NCBI RefSeq assembly: GCF_963678635.1
Contig: NC_087062.1
Location: 72,879,345 to 72,943,344, forward strand
DNA from: Symsagittifera roscoffensis
Lineage: Eukaryota > Xenacoelomorpha > Acoela > Convolutidae
Direction of reading: 5' to 3'
Length of the DNA stretch: 64,000 bases
A model generated the notes under the pieces. The model searched no databases. It was given only the letters and a program-made list of their open reading frames with translations, and had not been told where the DNA came from. A program made the position numbers and the translations under genes. Shown in pieces: positions 34,557 to 45,328 of this stretch; positions within the stretch are counted from its first letter, which is position 1, and each line of letters opens with the position of its first letter.

Positions 34557-35433
34557 TGTAACGTTCGCCCAAGTACTACACAGTGACGGAGCCTAGCGTA
34601 GAAAAAGTACCTATTGACGGCTGGCCGGCGTCAGTTACCTAATTTCTACTCGTTTTTCACCGTCTCGACCTAGCCAGTTCCTTTTCTGGTCTGTCTTGGA
34701 CTAAGTAAAAAGTTACCATTCTTAGGCCATCGGTCAAACGACTTTTAATCAGCTTTGGTTTACATGCGAACACAACCACATAGCTGGGTCTCGGATCCCC
34801 AGACTATATGATTGCTATTAAAACACGAATCGAATATCCTATTTTACTATGTTTTTGGTGAAATTTCTATAATAAATTCATTGCAGATGGGTTGATTCTT
34901 TCCTCTTTTTAGCTTTTCATTTTCTAAAAAAAAATAAAACCGGTGTTATTCAAAAGTTCAGGACATCGGAGTAGCTAAAAAGTCAGTTTATAACGGTCAT
35001 TCACCATATGATGTCTCTGGGGGCCGAGCCTCCGATTCCGTGCTTTTTCTCTAATAAAGTCGTTATTACTCCCAATTCGTGGTACGGGAGGGTACTGCTC
35101 CTTCTTTCTTCCCCACTGAAGCCTCCTTTCAGTCTCTTGTCTCGAATTAGTTGTCATATCGTGCGCGATTGTCACGATAAGAGGCTTCGCGTTTTCTTCT
35201 ATATTTCCGACTGTCTGTCTCCCACTAAATCAGTTGTTGTTGTGTTTTTTGTAACATTTTAGCCAAAATTCGCCATTTCCCGTATATCTCAGACTGTCTG
35301 CAATCGAGTTTTCGAAAATTAAAAAAACCAGAATATTCTAGCCTCTTTTCAACAATACATGATCACTACACCCTCTTATGTCTTTTTCGTGCTGCGACGG
35401 AAGGTTCCGCTATGCCAATCCGGGGGAATGGCA
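34557..35433 (+). repeat. Terminal-repeat unit TR2, full (877 bp)
   Basis: Starts TGTAACGTTCGCCCAAGTAC and ends CCGGGGGAATGGCA, giving TG...CA ends like an LTR. It is a subtype of the TR family with GACGGCTGGCCGGCGTC where TR1 has GACGACTGGCAGGCGTC. It is inserted into, or joined to, the RT2 reverse transcriptase. No target-site duplication is evident (flanks CGAAAG and AATAC). Confidence 0.7.
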
Positions 35434-36256
35434 AATACACCCCGGACAGTCCTCGAAAATGTCCCCATTGATCGCATAACGCCGGGTTATCGTCCAGTAG
35501 TGTTCCAGTTCTCTATAATCAACCTTACAAATCGCATTAAAAAATGAAATTTATCTACTCCACCTCAACTCACCGCGTTTCATAAATGGCATCGTACTAC
35601 ATTTCACTGATTTTCAACATTTTCAAAAAATTTGCATCATGAGGAGTGTCCTAGATAAACTTTCTTTTCTGACTTCTTACGTCATCTCTCCATAAAGTTT
35701 CTTCTCGCTCTTGCTGATTAAAGAAATAGGACATTAGGTTAACTTAATGTCACTCACCAAGTATAATCGCTCATTTATGCGTTTGCCCCAAAATAAAACC
35801 AAAAAACTCTGTGGCAAGGAAAGGTAATGAGGTACTCACCCTGTTCGAGCGAACGTACCCAAACCTTATCAGGTCGCCACACGGTAAATACGTATCTTGC
35901 ACAGAATGAAAACATCAGTCGGGTTTAAATAGTTAAATAAACTCACCTACTCTCTCACTCTATAAAAGATCATTCTTAACGCACAGAAACGCTGTTACCA
36001 CTGCGGTGAAGCGAGTAGCTGGAGCGCCTTGTGTGTATATATATGTATATGTAAATAGCATCAACAAATATTTCACTGTTATTTAGCAGTTAAAACAATT
36101 TCACAACTCTCAACTGCTTCTAACATTAACAAGGTCTGATTTCATTTCAGCCCTCACAAAACGAAAAGTTTAAAAGTTTCAATGATCAATCTTAATTGAT
36201 TGGTATCAGTTTTAACGCACAAAGAAAATTAAGTTTTTCTCCTTCTCTCTTCACTC
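35434..36256. other. Non-coding region between TR2 and copy B
   Basis: There is no open frame on the minus strand. It contains three good minus-strand splice donor sequences (GGTGAGTG at 35,752-35,759, GGTGAGTACC near 35,831-35,840, GGTGAGT near 35,941-35,947). It also holds an inverted fragment listed separately. Bases 36,150-36,256 match 42,395-42,489 and are likely the 3' untranslated end of the giant polyprotein gene. Confidence 0.45.
35960..36035 (+). repeat. Inverted 76-bp piece of the polyprotein C-terminal exon
   Basis: The plus strand from TATAAAAGATCATTC to GGAGCGCCTTGTGTG is nearly identical to the minus strand of 42,751-42,826 and less similar to the minus strand of 36,530-36,605. 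It therefore lies in the opposite direction to the gene next to it, making an inverted pair ~500 bp apart. A TATAAAAG box begins the fragment. Confidence 0.7.
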
Positions 36257-38120
36257 TCACTTCCATCTCGTGTCACATCTTCGTCTTCGTTCCATTGCTT
36301 CTTGTCGTTGTTCTTCTGTCTCGCTGTCTTCTAGGACTTTCACCGGCATGTCCACTGAGTTTCGGGTCAAGCCCCGACTCTCCTGCTCTAACAGCCTCGG
36401 TTTGCAACAAGGTAGTAAGTCCACATTCACCTTTTGTTCCCGGTTCCTGCAAAAGCTGATGTGCAGACACAGGCTCACAATCCGTTCTAGATCAGTTTGT
36501 AATACCTCTCTCTTTTCAGCTCCAGTAGTACAAGGCGCTCCAGCTACTCGCACCACCGCCGTTCTAACAGCGTTCCTGTGCGTTAGGAAGGCTCTCTTAT
36601 AGGCTCCCGGTCATATATCTAGCTGAAAGGATTGATAGGATTCAGTGTTACTGGAATTGTGACGCTTCGCGCGTTCATACAACTATGACGTCATCACTGC
36701 GCGGAACCAAGGCATCAACCTTTGCCTTGACCATATGCTCTCAATGGTTTTGGGTATCCTCAAAACCTTGCAGGTGGTTCTGAAAAGATCTAAGTTGTTC
36801 AACTTCACGTTACTTAGTTGATCGGGTGTCGGCACAGCCGTCTCCTGCTCATTCGTGCCCGCGTTAGCTCCTAGCCATCTCACCGCCAGCATGGCACTAA
36901 CCCCGAAAATTGACACTGTTTGATTTTGGTCGGGCAACCCCGTGTACTACAACTCCTCCACGTCCCATACTAACACCAGATTCCCTCGTTTGGGGTACCA
37001 TAGCGCCTGCGCCAGGCAGTGACAAGGATACTTCCCATGGGTCATCAAGTTTTTCCTTCGGGTCCGGTACCCCGAAGCTCCCAGCAACGGTTCAACTTCT
37101 GTCATAGTCCTATGTATATCGTCTTTTTCATCAATGGTGGGGAATTCAGTGGGTGACCTTCCACGCGCCTTCTTTCTCTGGAATTCTCACCCACCACGTC
37201 CTGCAATTCGCCTTCAGATCTCTTCGGGACGGCCCGAATGATTTTCGTCAGAAAATAATTTGAACTTTCTGACATGCTGGCCAACCTCACACACTTTGGC
37301 CCAGAGAAGAGTTGGTCGACCAACACCTGCTATGTCCTAGCGTCCCTTACCACCATGTGCGAGAGTACGTACTATTGCAATATTGTGCTAAACTCAAATC
37401 CACCAGATATTTCGAACCACTAGGTCTATGATAGGCCTCACTGTCTTTTAAAATCATCTCGTTCTTTAGAGCCTCTCGCCAACCTCCAATCTTCTGCTCA
37501 GTCTGCAATGCTCCAGGGAACACTTCCTCACTTAATGACGTAACCAGCACATGGGCACGCTCCAGGCGTTCCAATGATTCGATCGAGCTCGTCATACTGT
37601 AAAATTCCAAGGCAGTGATTAAATTCACTTCCGTTACTCCGTGGCAGTCCGCAATCAACTCGATTTCACTTTTGTCCGACATGCTTAACCTCGGAAACAT
37701 TTGAGCTAGTTGGCGATGTTGCTCACTCAAGACAATAACCCGAACCACGTACGTGTCCAAGCATTCCACTACTGTAGGCTAGTAGGTGCCCTGTCTCAAC
37801 TAATCACTTGAAGGACTTCCCTCGGACGGTTGCTTCGTTATTCTCAGGGCCAAAAGATGGTGTATTGTGGCCAAATCGAGTTGACTCGCGTCATCATCCA
37901 AATTCAATGCGACATCTGCCGTCATATCCCAGATTAAACCGGCGTTCGGATGTGGACACCAGGAAGGCTTCATGAGCCCCCACTTGGTTTTAGACTGGTC
38001 TTCAAGGAACCGTCCCAAGAACCACATTCAAAGCTCACTTGCCCTTTTAACTGGGGAACGGAGGGTTCGACCACTCGTTCCTCCAAAATGATTCCCAGCT
38101 TGGGTTGTTCCACCATCAAC
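36257..38120 (-). pseudogene. Copy B: 3' half of the giant polyprotein
   Basis: This runs from the TR junction at 38,120 to the C-terminal stop at 36,257. In order: LMVEQ-LGIILEE-VSFECGSWDG; LMKPSWCPHPNAGLIWDMT with an acidic DDDAS run; IVLSEQHRQLAQMFPRLSMS; LIADCHGVTEVNLI; IESLERLERAHVLVTSL; CVRLASMSES; then, frameshifted, VSAMLAVRWLGANAG and LFRTTCKVLRIPKTIESIWS; and last a separate frame (36,556-36,257) with VRVAGAPC and CRNREQKVNVDLLPCCKPRL. The last frame is probably a separate exon: TCCTTTCAG lies upstream of it. The family and function are unknown. Copies C, B' and A carry the same order. It starts exactly where copy D stops. Confidence 0.65.
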
Positions 38121-38987
38121 TGTAACATTCGCCCAAATACTACACAGTGACGGAACGTAAAAAAGTACCTATTGACGAGTGGCAGGCGTCAGTTACTTTA
38201 ATTCTACTCATTTTTCACCGTCTCAACCTAGCCAGTTGATTTTCTGGTCTGTCTAGGGCTACATAAGAAGTTACCTTTCTTAGGCCATCGGTCAAAATAC
38301 TTTTAATCAGCTTTCGTTTACATGCCAATACAACCACATTTTTGGGTCTCGGATCCCCAGACTACGTGATTGCTATTAAAAACACGGCTCGAACATCGTA
38401 GATTATTATGTTTTTGTTGACAGTTCTATATTAAATCCAATGGAGATGGATTGACCCTTTCCTCTTTCCCGCTACTCATACTCTAAAATTTCAAATAATA
38501 CCGGTGTCAATTCAATTGTTTATGGCATCAGAGTAGCTTAAAAGTTAGTTTACTGTAGTCTTTCACCATATATCAGCCTCTGGGTGGCCAATCCTCCGCT
38601 TCCGTGTTTTCATTGTAATAACGTCGTTATTACTCTTAATTGATGGCAAGACGGGGTTCTACTCAATATCCCATCCCCACTGAAGCCTCCTTTCCCACTA
38701 TTTTCTTCTTCTAAGGGCTTTTTCGTGCGTGATCGTTACGATAAGAGGCTTAGTTTTTCTGTGTTAACGTGCGACAGTTTTCCACTATATTTGCTGTTGT
38801 TCTGACTTCTTCACCTTTTTTCAGACAAAATGGCCGTTTTTTTTGTTTTTCTGAGAAATATTCGTTCGTCAATCGAAATCTTGAAATTTCTAGAATATTT
38901 CTACCCTCCTTCGCAGCCCTTTTTCGTCGTTAAGGACATTTATCTTTCTTTCTAGTTTCGCCGGAAGGTTGCGCTGTGCCAGTCTGG
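38121..38987 (+). repeat. TR1 unit joined to copy B at the split codon
   Basis: Begins TGTAACATTCGCCC immediately after the copy B sequence ATCAAC. The last bases (CAGAATGGCA in the 55-kb copy) are replaced near 38,987 by TR2 internal sequence (TTGCGCGATTGTC), so the unit is a TR1/TR2 chimera. Confidence 0.75.
38615..38633 (+). repeat. Perfect palindrome within TR1
   Basis: GTAATAACGTCGTTATTAC pairs nine bases with nine around one central T. The same 19 bases recur at 41,883-41,901 and 55,827-55,845. TR2 has a degraded version (CTAATAAAGTCGTTATTAC, near 35,053). Confidence 0.75.
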
Positions 38988-39667
38988 GTTGCGCGATTGT
39001 CACGATAAGAGGCTTCGCGTTTTCTTCTATATTTCCGACTGTCTGTCTCCCACTAAATCAGTTGTTGTTGTGTTTTTTGTAACATTTTAGCCAAAATTCG
39101 CCATTTCCCGTATATCTCAGACTGTCTGCAATCGAGTTTTCGAAAATTAAAAAAACCAGAATATTCTAGCCTTTTTTCAACAATACATGATCACTACACC
39201 CTCTTATGTCTTTTTCGTGCTGCGACGGAAGGTTCCGCTATGCCAATCCGGGGAATGGCAAATACACACCGGACAGTCCTCGAAAATGTCCCCATTGATC
39301 GCATAACGCCGGGTTATCGTCCAGTAGTGTTCCAGTTCTCTATAATCAACCTCATAAATCGCATTAAAAAAAGAAATTTATCTACTCCACCTCAACTCAC
39401 CGCGTTTCATAAATGGCATCGTACTACATCGCTCTTGCTGATTAAAGAAATAGGACGTTAGGTTAACTTAATGTCACTCACCAAGTATAATCGCTCATTT
39501 ATGCGTTTGCCTCAAAATAAAACCAAAACACTCTGTGGCAAGGAAAGGTAATGAGGTACTCACCCTGTTCGAGCGAACGTACCTTAACCTTATCAGGTCG
39601 CCACACGGTAAATACGTATCTTGCACAGAATGAAAACATCATTCGGGTTTAAATAGTTAAATAAACT
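38988..39667 (+). repeat. Third partial copy of TR2 plus right flank
   Basis: Matches 35,162-35,945, with about 100 bp around 35,609-35,707 missing at about 39,430. It ends where the RT2 fragment restarts at 39,668. Confidence 0.7.
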
Positions 39668-40107
39668 CAAAAATGTGATAACGGTTTTGCTCAGAATGAT
39701 CGGTCAAAAAAGTAATCTTGGAGGCTGAAAAAACTGCCGGTCTTAAGGAAATTCCATACAAAAATCTAAAATTCTTTTTGTTGATTTCCGGTAAAGATTT
39801 GTGTAAGTCGTGGTGATCTAGTGGTATAGTCCTGTCGATTTAATTTTGTCAGTTTTACTTGAAGGTTTTATGGGCCAATTACATATATTTTCATTATATA
39901 GTGACTTGAGATAAATTGTGTCAAAAACTATTTCCAGTGATTCGCAATTAGCGAGAATGATAGCGAAATTATTTAAGGTATTACTTTTTGGTTATTCTTT
40001 TCTTTTTACCGGTGATATGTTTTCATATTTTTCCAGAACGTCTACTAATCTGTTTCTTTTGTTTTGTAGGTGAATTGGTACTCTACTTTCTCGTTGCTTT
40101 TCGAAAG
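39668..40107 (-). pseudogene. RT2 reverse transcriptase fragment, duplicated
   Basis: Nearly identical to 34,117-34,556. The left breakpoint falls inside the catalytic motif coding for FLDD, so this copy lacks the rest of the palm. It keeps the fingers part (NRLLDVLEKYE, DYTT). It marks the start of the second segmental duplication unit. Confidence 0.75.
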
Positions 40108-40599
40108 TGTAACGTTCGCCCAAGTACTACACAGTGACGGAGCCTAGCGTAGAAAAAGTACCTATTGACGGCTGGCCGGCGTCAGTTACCTAATTTCTAC
40201 TCGTTTTTCACCGTCTCGACCTAGCCAGTTCCTTTTCTGGTCTGTCTTGGACTAAGTAAAAAGTTATCATTCTTAGGCCATCGGTCAAACGACTTTTAAT
40301 CAGCTTTGGTTTACATGCGAACACAACCACATAGCTGGGTCTCGGATCCCCAGACTATATGATTGCTATTAAAAAACGAATCGAATATCCTATTTTACTA
40401 TGTTTTTGGTGAAATTTCTATAATAAATCCATTGCAGATGGGTTGATTCTTTCCTCTTTTTAGCTTTTCATATTCTAAAAAAAATAAAACCGGTGTTATT
40501 TCAAAAGTTCAGGACATCGGAGTAGCTAAAAAGTCAGTTTATAACGGTCATTCACCATATGATGTCTCTGGGGGCCGAGCCTCCGATTCCGTGCTTTTT
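40108..40599 (+). repeat. TR2 unit, cut by assembly gap
   Basis: Nearly identical to the first 492 bases of TR2 at 34,557 and at the same junction with the RT fragment (CGAAAG-TGTAACG). It runs into the N gap. Confidence 0.8.
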
Positions 40600-40799
40600 N
40601 NNNNNNNNNNNNNNNNNNNNNNNNNNNNNNNNNNNNNNNNNNNNNNNNNNNNNNNNNNNNNNNNNNNNNNNNNNNNNNNNNNNNNNNNNNNNNNNNNNNN
40701 NNNNNNNNNNNNNNNNNNNNNNNNNNNNNNNNNNNNNNNNNNNNNNNNNNNNNNNNNNNNNNNNNNNNNNNNNNNNNNNNNNNNNNNNNNNNNNNNNNN
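40600..40799. other. 200-N assembly gap
   Basis: Exactly 200 N. By alignment with the first duplication unit, the sequence skipped corresponds to about 35,049-37,310, roughly 2.26 kb. The N length is therefore a placeholder. Confidence 0.95.
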
Positions 40800-41412
40800 A
40801 ATTGGTCGACCAACACCTGCTATGTCCTAGCGTCCATTACCACCATGTGCGAGGGTACGTACTATTGCAATATTGTGCGAAACTCAAATCCACCAGATAT
40901 TTCGAACCACTAGGTCCATGATAGGCCTCACTGTCTTTTAAAATCATTAAATTCACTTCCGTTACTCCGTGGCAGTCCGCAATCAACTCGATTTCACTTT
41001 TGTCCGACATGCTTAACCTCGGAAACAATTGAGCTAGTTGGCGATGTTGCTCACTCAAGACAATAACCCGAACCACGTACGTGTCCAAGCATTCCACTAC
41101 TGCAGGCTAGTAGGTGCCCTGTCTCAACTAATCACTTGAAGGACTTCCCTCGGACGGTTGCTTCGTTGTTCTCAGGGCCAAAAGATGGTGTATTGTGGCC
41201 AAATCGAGTAGACTCGCGTCATCATCCAAATTCAATGCGACATCTGCCGTCATATCCCAGATTAAACCGGCGTTCGGATGTGGACACCAGGAAGGCTTCA
41301 TGAGCCCCCACTTGGTTTTAGACTGGTCTTCAAGGAACCGTCCCAAGAACCACATTCAAAGCTCACTTGCTCCTCCAAAATGATTCCCAGCTTGAGTTGT
41401 TCCACCATCAAA
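40800..41412 (-). pseudogene. Copy B': duplicate of the copy B segment
   Basis: Matches 37,310-38,120 with two deletions: about 160 bp after GGCCTCACTGTC (near 40,945) and ~36 bp near 41,372. Readable parts are IVLSEQHRQLAQLFPRLSMS, ELIADCHGVTEVNLM and KWGLMKPSWCPHPNAGLIWD. The same TR junction follows at 41,413. A frame reads from the TR into the gene without a stop (MLHLMVEQLKLGIILEE). Confidence 0.7.
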
Positions 41413-42255
41413 TGTAACATTCGCCCAAATACTACACAGTGACGGAGCGTAGAAAGGGTACCTATTGACGACTGGCAGGCGTCAGTTACTTTAATTCTAC
41501 TCATTTTTCACCGTCTCGACCTAGGGCTACATAAGAAGTTACCTTTCTTAGGCCATCGGTCAAACTACTTTTAATCGGCTTTCGTTTACATGCCAATACA
41601 ACCACATTGTTGGGTCTCGGATCCCCAGACTACGTGATTGCTATTAAAAACACGGCTCGAACATCGTAGATTATTATGTTTTTGTTGACAGTTCTATATT
41701 AAATCCAATGGAGATGGATTGACCCTTTCCTCTTTCCAGCTACTCATACTCTAAAATTTCAAATAATACCGGTGTCAATTCAATTGTTTATGGCATCAGA
41801 GTAGCTTAAAAGTTAGTTTACTGTAGTCTTTCACCATATATCAGCCTCTGGGTGGCCAATCCTCCGCTTCCGTGTTTTCCTTGTAATAACGTCGTTATTA
41901 CTCTCAATTGATGGCACGACGGGGTTCTACTCAATATCCCATCCCCACTGAAGCCTCCTTTCCCACTATTTTCTTCTACTAAGGGCTTTTTCGTGCGTGA
42001 TCGTCACGATAAGAGGCTTAGTTTTTCTGTGTTAACGTGCGACTGTTTTCCACTATATTTGCTGTTGTTCTGACTTCTTCACCTTTTTTCAGACAAAATG
42101 GCCGTTTTTTTTGTTTTTCTGAGAAATATTCGTTCGTCAATCGAAATCTTGAAATTTCTAGAATATTTCTACCCTCCTTCGCAGCCCTTTTTCGTCGTTA
42201 AGGACTTTTATCGTTCTTTCTAGTTTCGCCGGAAGGTTGCGCTGTGCCAGTCTGG
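41413..42255 (+). repeat. TR1 unit, duplicated, with internal deletion
   Basis: Matches 38,121-38,987 with ~25 bp missing after the CCGTCTCGACCTAG block. It ends with the same TR1/TR2 chimeric junction. Confidence 0.75.
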
Positions 42256-42336
42256 GTTGCGCGATTGTCACGATAAGAGGCTTCGCGTTTTCTTCTATAT
42301 TTCCGACTGTCTGTCTCCCACTAAATCAGTTGTTGT
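42256..42336 (+). repeat. TR2 internal fragment
   Basis: Matches 35,162-35,240 (CGCGATTGTCACGATAAGAG onward) and ends abruptly at GTTGTTGTTG, where copy C flanking sequence begins. This marks the right edge of the segmental duplication. Confidence 0.7.
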
Positions 42337-42500
42337 TGCTAAAAATTGCACTAAAAATTGCAACTCTTTTCAAATTTTGTCTGACCAAACCAGATCGAAA
42401 CAAAAAGTTTAACAGTTTCAATAATCAAACTTGGTTAATTAGCTTAGGTTTAAGCACAAAAAGTCAATCATTTTTTCTCCTTCTCTCTCCATCTCTTGTT
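42337..42500 (-). other. 3' flank of copy C
   Basis: Matches the 3' flank of copy B (36,150-36,256): AAACAAAAAGTTTAACAGTT, then TTCTCCTTCTCTCTCCATCT. The double CTAAAAATTGCA at 42,338-42,361 is a 12-bp tandem repeat. Probably 3' untranslated sequence. Confidence 0.4.
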
Positions 42501-42840
42501 TACGTTTTCATCACTCCATTGCCTCTTGTTCCTGTTCCTCGTTTCCATTGTCTTCTAGGACTTTCTCCAACATGTGCATGGAGTTGCAGGCCGTCCCCCA
42601 ACTCTCCTGTTCTAACAGCCTCGGTTTGCAACAACGTAGCAAGTCCACATTCACCTTCTACTCCCGGTTCCTGCAAAAGCTGTTGTGAAGACACAGGCTC
42701 ACATTTCGTTCTAAGTCAGCTCGTAAGACCTCTCTTTTCTCAGTTTCAGTCACACAAGGCGCTCCAGCTACTCGCTTCACCGCAGTGGTAACAGCGTTTC
42801 TGTGCGTTAAGAATTATCTTTTATAGGCTCCTGGTCCTAT
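42500..42840 (-). pseudogene. Copy C: C-terminal exon
   Basis: The frame reads KRVAGAPCVTETEKREVLRA, CRNREQKVNVDLLRCCKPRL and MLEKVLEDNGNEEQ before two stops near 42,515. It is closely similar to copy B (36,556-36,257), which continues a few codons further. Upstream, an acceptor-like TCCTTTCAG near 42,850 suggests an intron between this and the main frame. The cluster of Cys residues (CLH, C-RN, CCK) may bind metal, but no known finger fits. Confidence 0.5.
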
Positions 42841-42906
42841 ATCTAGCTGAAAGGATTGATGGGATTCAGTGTTACTGGAATTATGACGCTTCGCGCGTTC
42901 ATACAT

Positions 42907-43251
42907 CTATGACGTCATCACTGCGCGGAACCAAGGCATCAACCTTTGACTTGACCATATTCTCTCAATGGTTTTGGGTATCCTCAAAACCTTGCAGGTG
43001 GTTCTGAAAAGGTCCAAATTTCGGTTCATCTTTACGTTGCCTAGCTGCTCAGGTGTAGACACGGCCGTTTCCTGCTCACTTGTGCCCGCGTTAGTTTCCA
43101 ACCATTTCACCGCCAGCATGGCACTAACCACCACGATCGGCACTTGTTGGTTTTGATCGGGCAGCCTGTGAAGTACAGCTCCTCCACGTCCGACACTAAC
43201 ACCAGACTCCCGCGTTTGGGGTACCATAGCGTCTGCGCCAGACAGTGACAA
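42907..43251 (-). pseudogene. Copy C: segment with the AMLAVKWLETNAG motif
   Basis: This 114-codon frame contains LPDQNQQVPIVVVSAMLAVK, DLFRTTCKVLRIPKTIERIW and PWFRAVMTS. It overlaps the preceding frame out of register, with a one-base frameshift near 43,163. The same segment in copy B has VSAMLAVRWLGANAG and LFRTTCKVLRIPKTIESIWS. Strong conservation between copies despite stops shows that the protein was once under selection. The function is unknown. Confidence 0.5.
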
Positions 43252-43664
43252 GGATACTCCCCATGGGTCATCAGTATGTTGCTTCGGGTCCGATACCCTG
43301 AGGTTCCCAGCAACGGTTCCACTTCCATCATTATTCTGTACACATCGTCCTTTTCTTCTATGGTGGGGAATTCAGTAGGTAACGCTTCACTCGCTTTCTG
43401 CTTCTGGAATTCACTCACATTACCCTCGTTCAACCTCATGAAATCTTCACCCATTACGTCCTGCAACTCGCCATCAGATCTCGTCGGGACGGCCCGAACG
43501 ATCTTCGCCAATAAATCATATGACCTCTCCGACATTCTGGCCAACCTCACGCACTTTGGCACAGAGAAGAGTTGGTCGACCAACACCTGCTGTGTCCTCG
43601 CCTCCATCACTACCATGTGCGTAGGGTATCTGCTATTGCAATATGGTGCAGAGCTTGAATCCAT
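43107..43664 (-). pseudogene. Copy C: segment with the CVRLARMS motif
   Basis: This 185-codon frame has VLVDQLFSVPKCVRLARMSE, LLAKIVRAVPTRSDGELQDV, DFMRLNEGNVSEFQKQKASE and RIMMEVEPLLGTSGYRTRS. It is the best-conserved segment of the family: the old copy A near 4.25 kb still shows it. Helix-rich by composition, with no known fold. A TGA at 43,686-43,688 separates it from the preceding frame, where copy B has an Arg codon. Confidence 0.5.
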
Positions 43665-43685
43665 CAGATATTTCCAGCCAGTAGG

Positions 43686-44565
43686 TCAATGATAGGCCTC
43701 ACTATCTTTCAAATTCATTTCTTTTTCCAGAGCCTCTCGCCAGCCTCCAATCTTTTGCTCTGTCTGTAATGGGAATACTTCCAAACTGAGGGACGTCACT
43801 AGCCCATGGGCACGCTCTAGGCGTTCCAGTGACTCTATCGAGCTCGTCATGCTGCAAAATCCCACGGCAGTGATCAAGTTCACCTCAGTCACTCCATGAC
43901 AGTCCGCGATCAACTCCATTCCACTCTTATCCGACATGCTCAACCTCCCATACAGTTGTGCTAATTGTCGATGCTGCTCGCTCAGCGTAATCAAGCAATG
44001 TTCGGAGTTGCACACATGTCCGTTCGTTCCACTAATGTGAGCTAGACAGGTGCCCTGTTTTAGCCAGTCACTCGATGGATTTCCTTCGGATGGTTCCGTG
44101 GATGGGTTGTTTTTCTGCTTCGTCACTCTCATGGCCAGCAGATGGTGTATCATGGCCAGATCGTGTAAACTCGCGTCATCATCCGAGTCCAAAGTGATAT
44201 CCGCCGTCATATTGCAGATCAAACCGGCGTTTGGATGTGGGCACCAAGAAGGCTTCATGAGTTCCCACATGGTTACTAGGCTCGTTTTCAAGGGACCGTC
44301 CCAAGAAGCACAATCAAAACTAACTTGCCCCTTCAGCTCGGGGAACCGAGGGTTCGACCACTCGTTTTTCCAAAACAATTCCCAGCGTGGGTTGTTCCAT
44401 CATCAAGATGCCAGTTTCCTTGACTCGCTCAACCCAGAAATCAAGTACTACAACTTGCTCATAGTCGAAGTATGCTTCCCTGGCCTCCTCAATCACGAAG
44501 GGATTATATGCCATCCCCGGTATGCCAGACACATATTGGAACGATTTCAACTTCCCCAGTGTTGC
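43686..44565 (-). pseudogene. Copy C: segment spanning the TR insertion codon
   Basis: Two overlapping frames (44,550-44,320 and 44,378-43,686) read SGIPGMAYNPFVIEEAREAY, DYEQVVVLDFWVERVKETG, LMMEQPTLGIVLEKRVVE, LMKPSWCPHPNAGLICNMTA, HCLITLSEQHRQLAQLYGRL, IADCHGVTEVNLITAVGFC and SIESLERLERAHGLVTSLS. In this copy the sequence ATCAAGATGCCAGTTTC near 44,400-44,413 is uninterrupted. In copies B, B' and D the TR unit sits exactly there. A one-base frameshift lies near 44,340. Confidence 0.6.
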
Positions 44566-45235
44566 CTAGTCTTTCTGTCCCCTGACTGTTTCAATTAACT
44601 CCCATTTCACTTTCAACTCTTTGCTGGAATACCTTCCCACTTCTTCCAACCTGCGGTAGCTCCCCATGTCGTTTGACTCCTTATTTGGTATGGCTAGCGG
44701 CATGTCCTGATATAGCTCCAGGAGTGCCCTCAGGAAATTTCGTTCACAATCAATTCCCCCTTGCCGAATGGTTTTTATGCATTCTCCCAACACAGGAGTG
44801 GGCATACGATCCACCACGAACCTTACGAAGCAAAGGGCATCCTTACGCTTAGCCCAGGCTATCGCAGAATCGTCTCTAGATATCAACATTCGCAGGGCTT
44901 CCATCAATTCCAGTTACTGTTCCTTTGATTTTGAGTCGTTGTTGGCTTCATATTCCGCCTTCTTGATTTCCATCAAATACCAGGCCAATCTTACTTGCAA
45001 GTCAGTTCTTGTACATGGATAAGCCAGGTATGCTGCCACCGTCGCAAGCGCATGCATCGTTTCGTCGAAGTATCTTTGGAGGGCCGCCCTCCAAGAGATT
45101 TCCAGCAGTTTTTCCATTCCGATTTTGTTCGCCTCTGAGGACATCACCGTGCCGTATTCTTTTCGATTTAAGCTAGAGTTCTCCGTCAGCTCCTTCAGAT
45201 ACTACTGCATGGCCTGCTTCTCGTTCCAGGCCATC
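44566..45235 (-). pseudogene. Copy C: helical segment
   Basis: Frames at 45,147-44,914 and 44,907-44,566 read MMSSEANKIGMEKLLEISWR, RYFDETMHALATVAAYLAYP, CTRTDLQVRLAWYLMEIKKA, then MEALRMLISRDDSAIAWAKR, KDALCFVRFVVDRMPTPVLG and FLRALLELYQDMPL. One in-frame TAA separates them where copy D has a Glu codon. Copy D has the same segment fully open at 57,075-56,455. The segment looks all-helical and has no match I recognise. Confidence 0.5.
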
Positions 45236-45328
45236 AGGTGCCCTCATGCGGAATTCCTTGCCTTCAGCATCTCCACATAACCCCCTGCCGGATCTCCCAT
45301 GTGGACCGAGTCTGGCACAGTGATTCTA

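Noticed and set aside
40526-40921. Open frames running through the N gap
   Set aside because: They consist mainly of undefined residues and exist only because N runs contain no stops.
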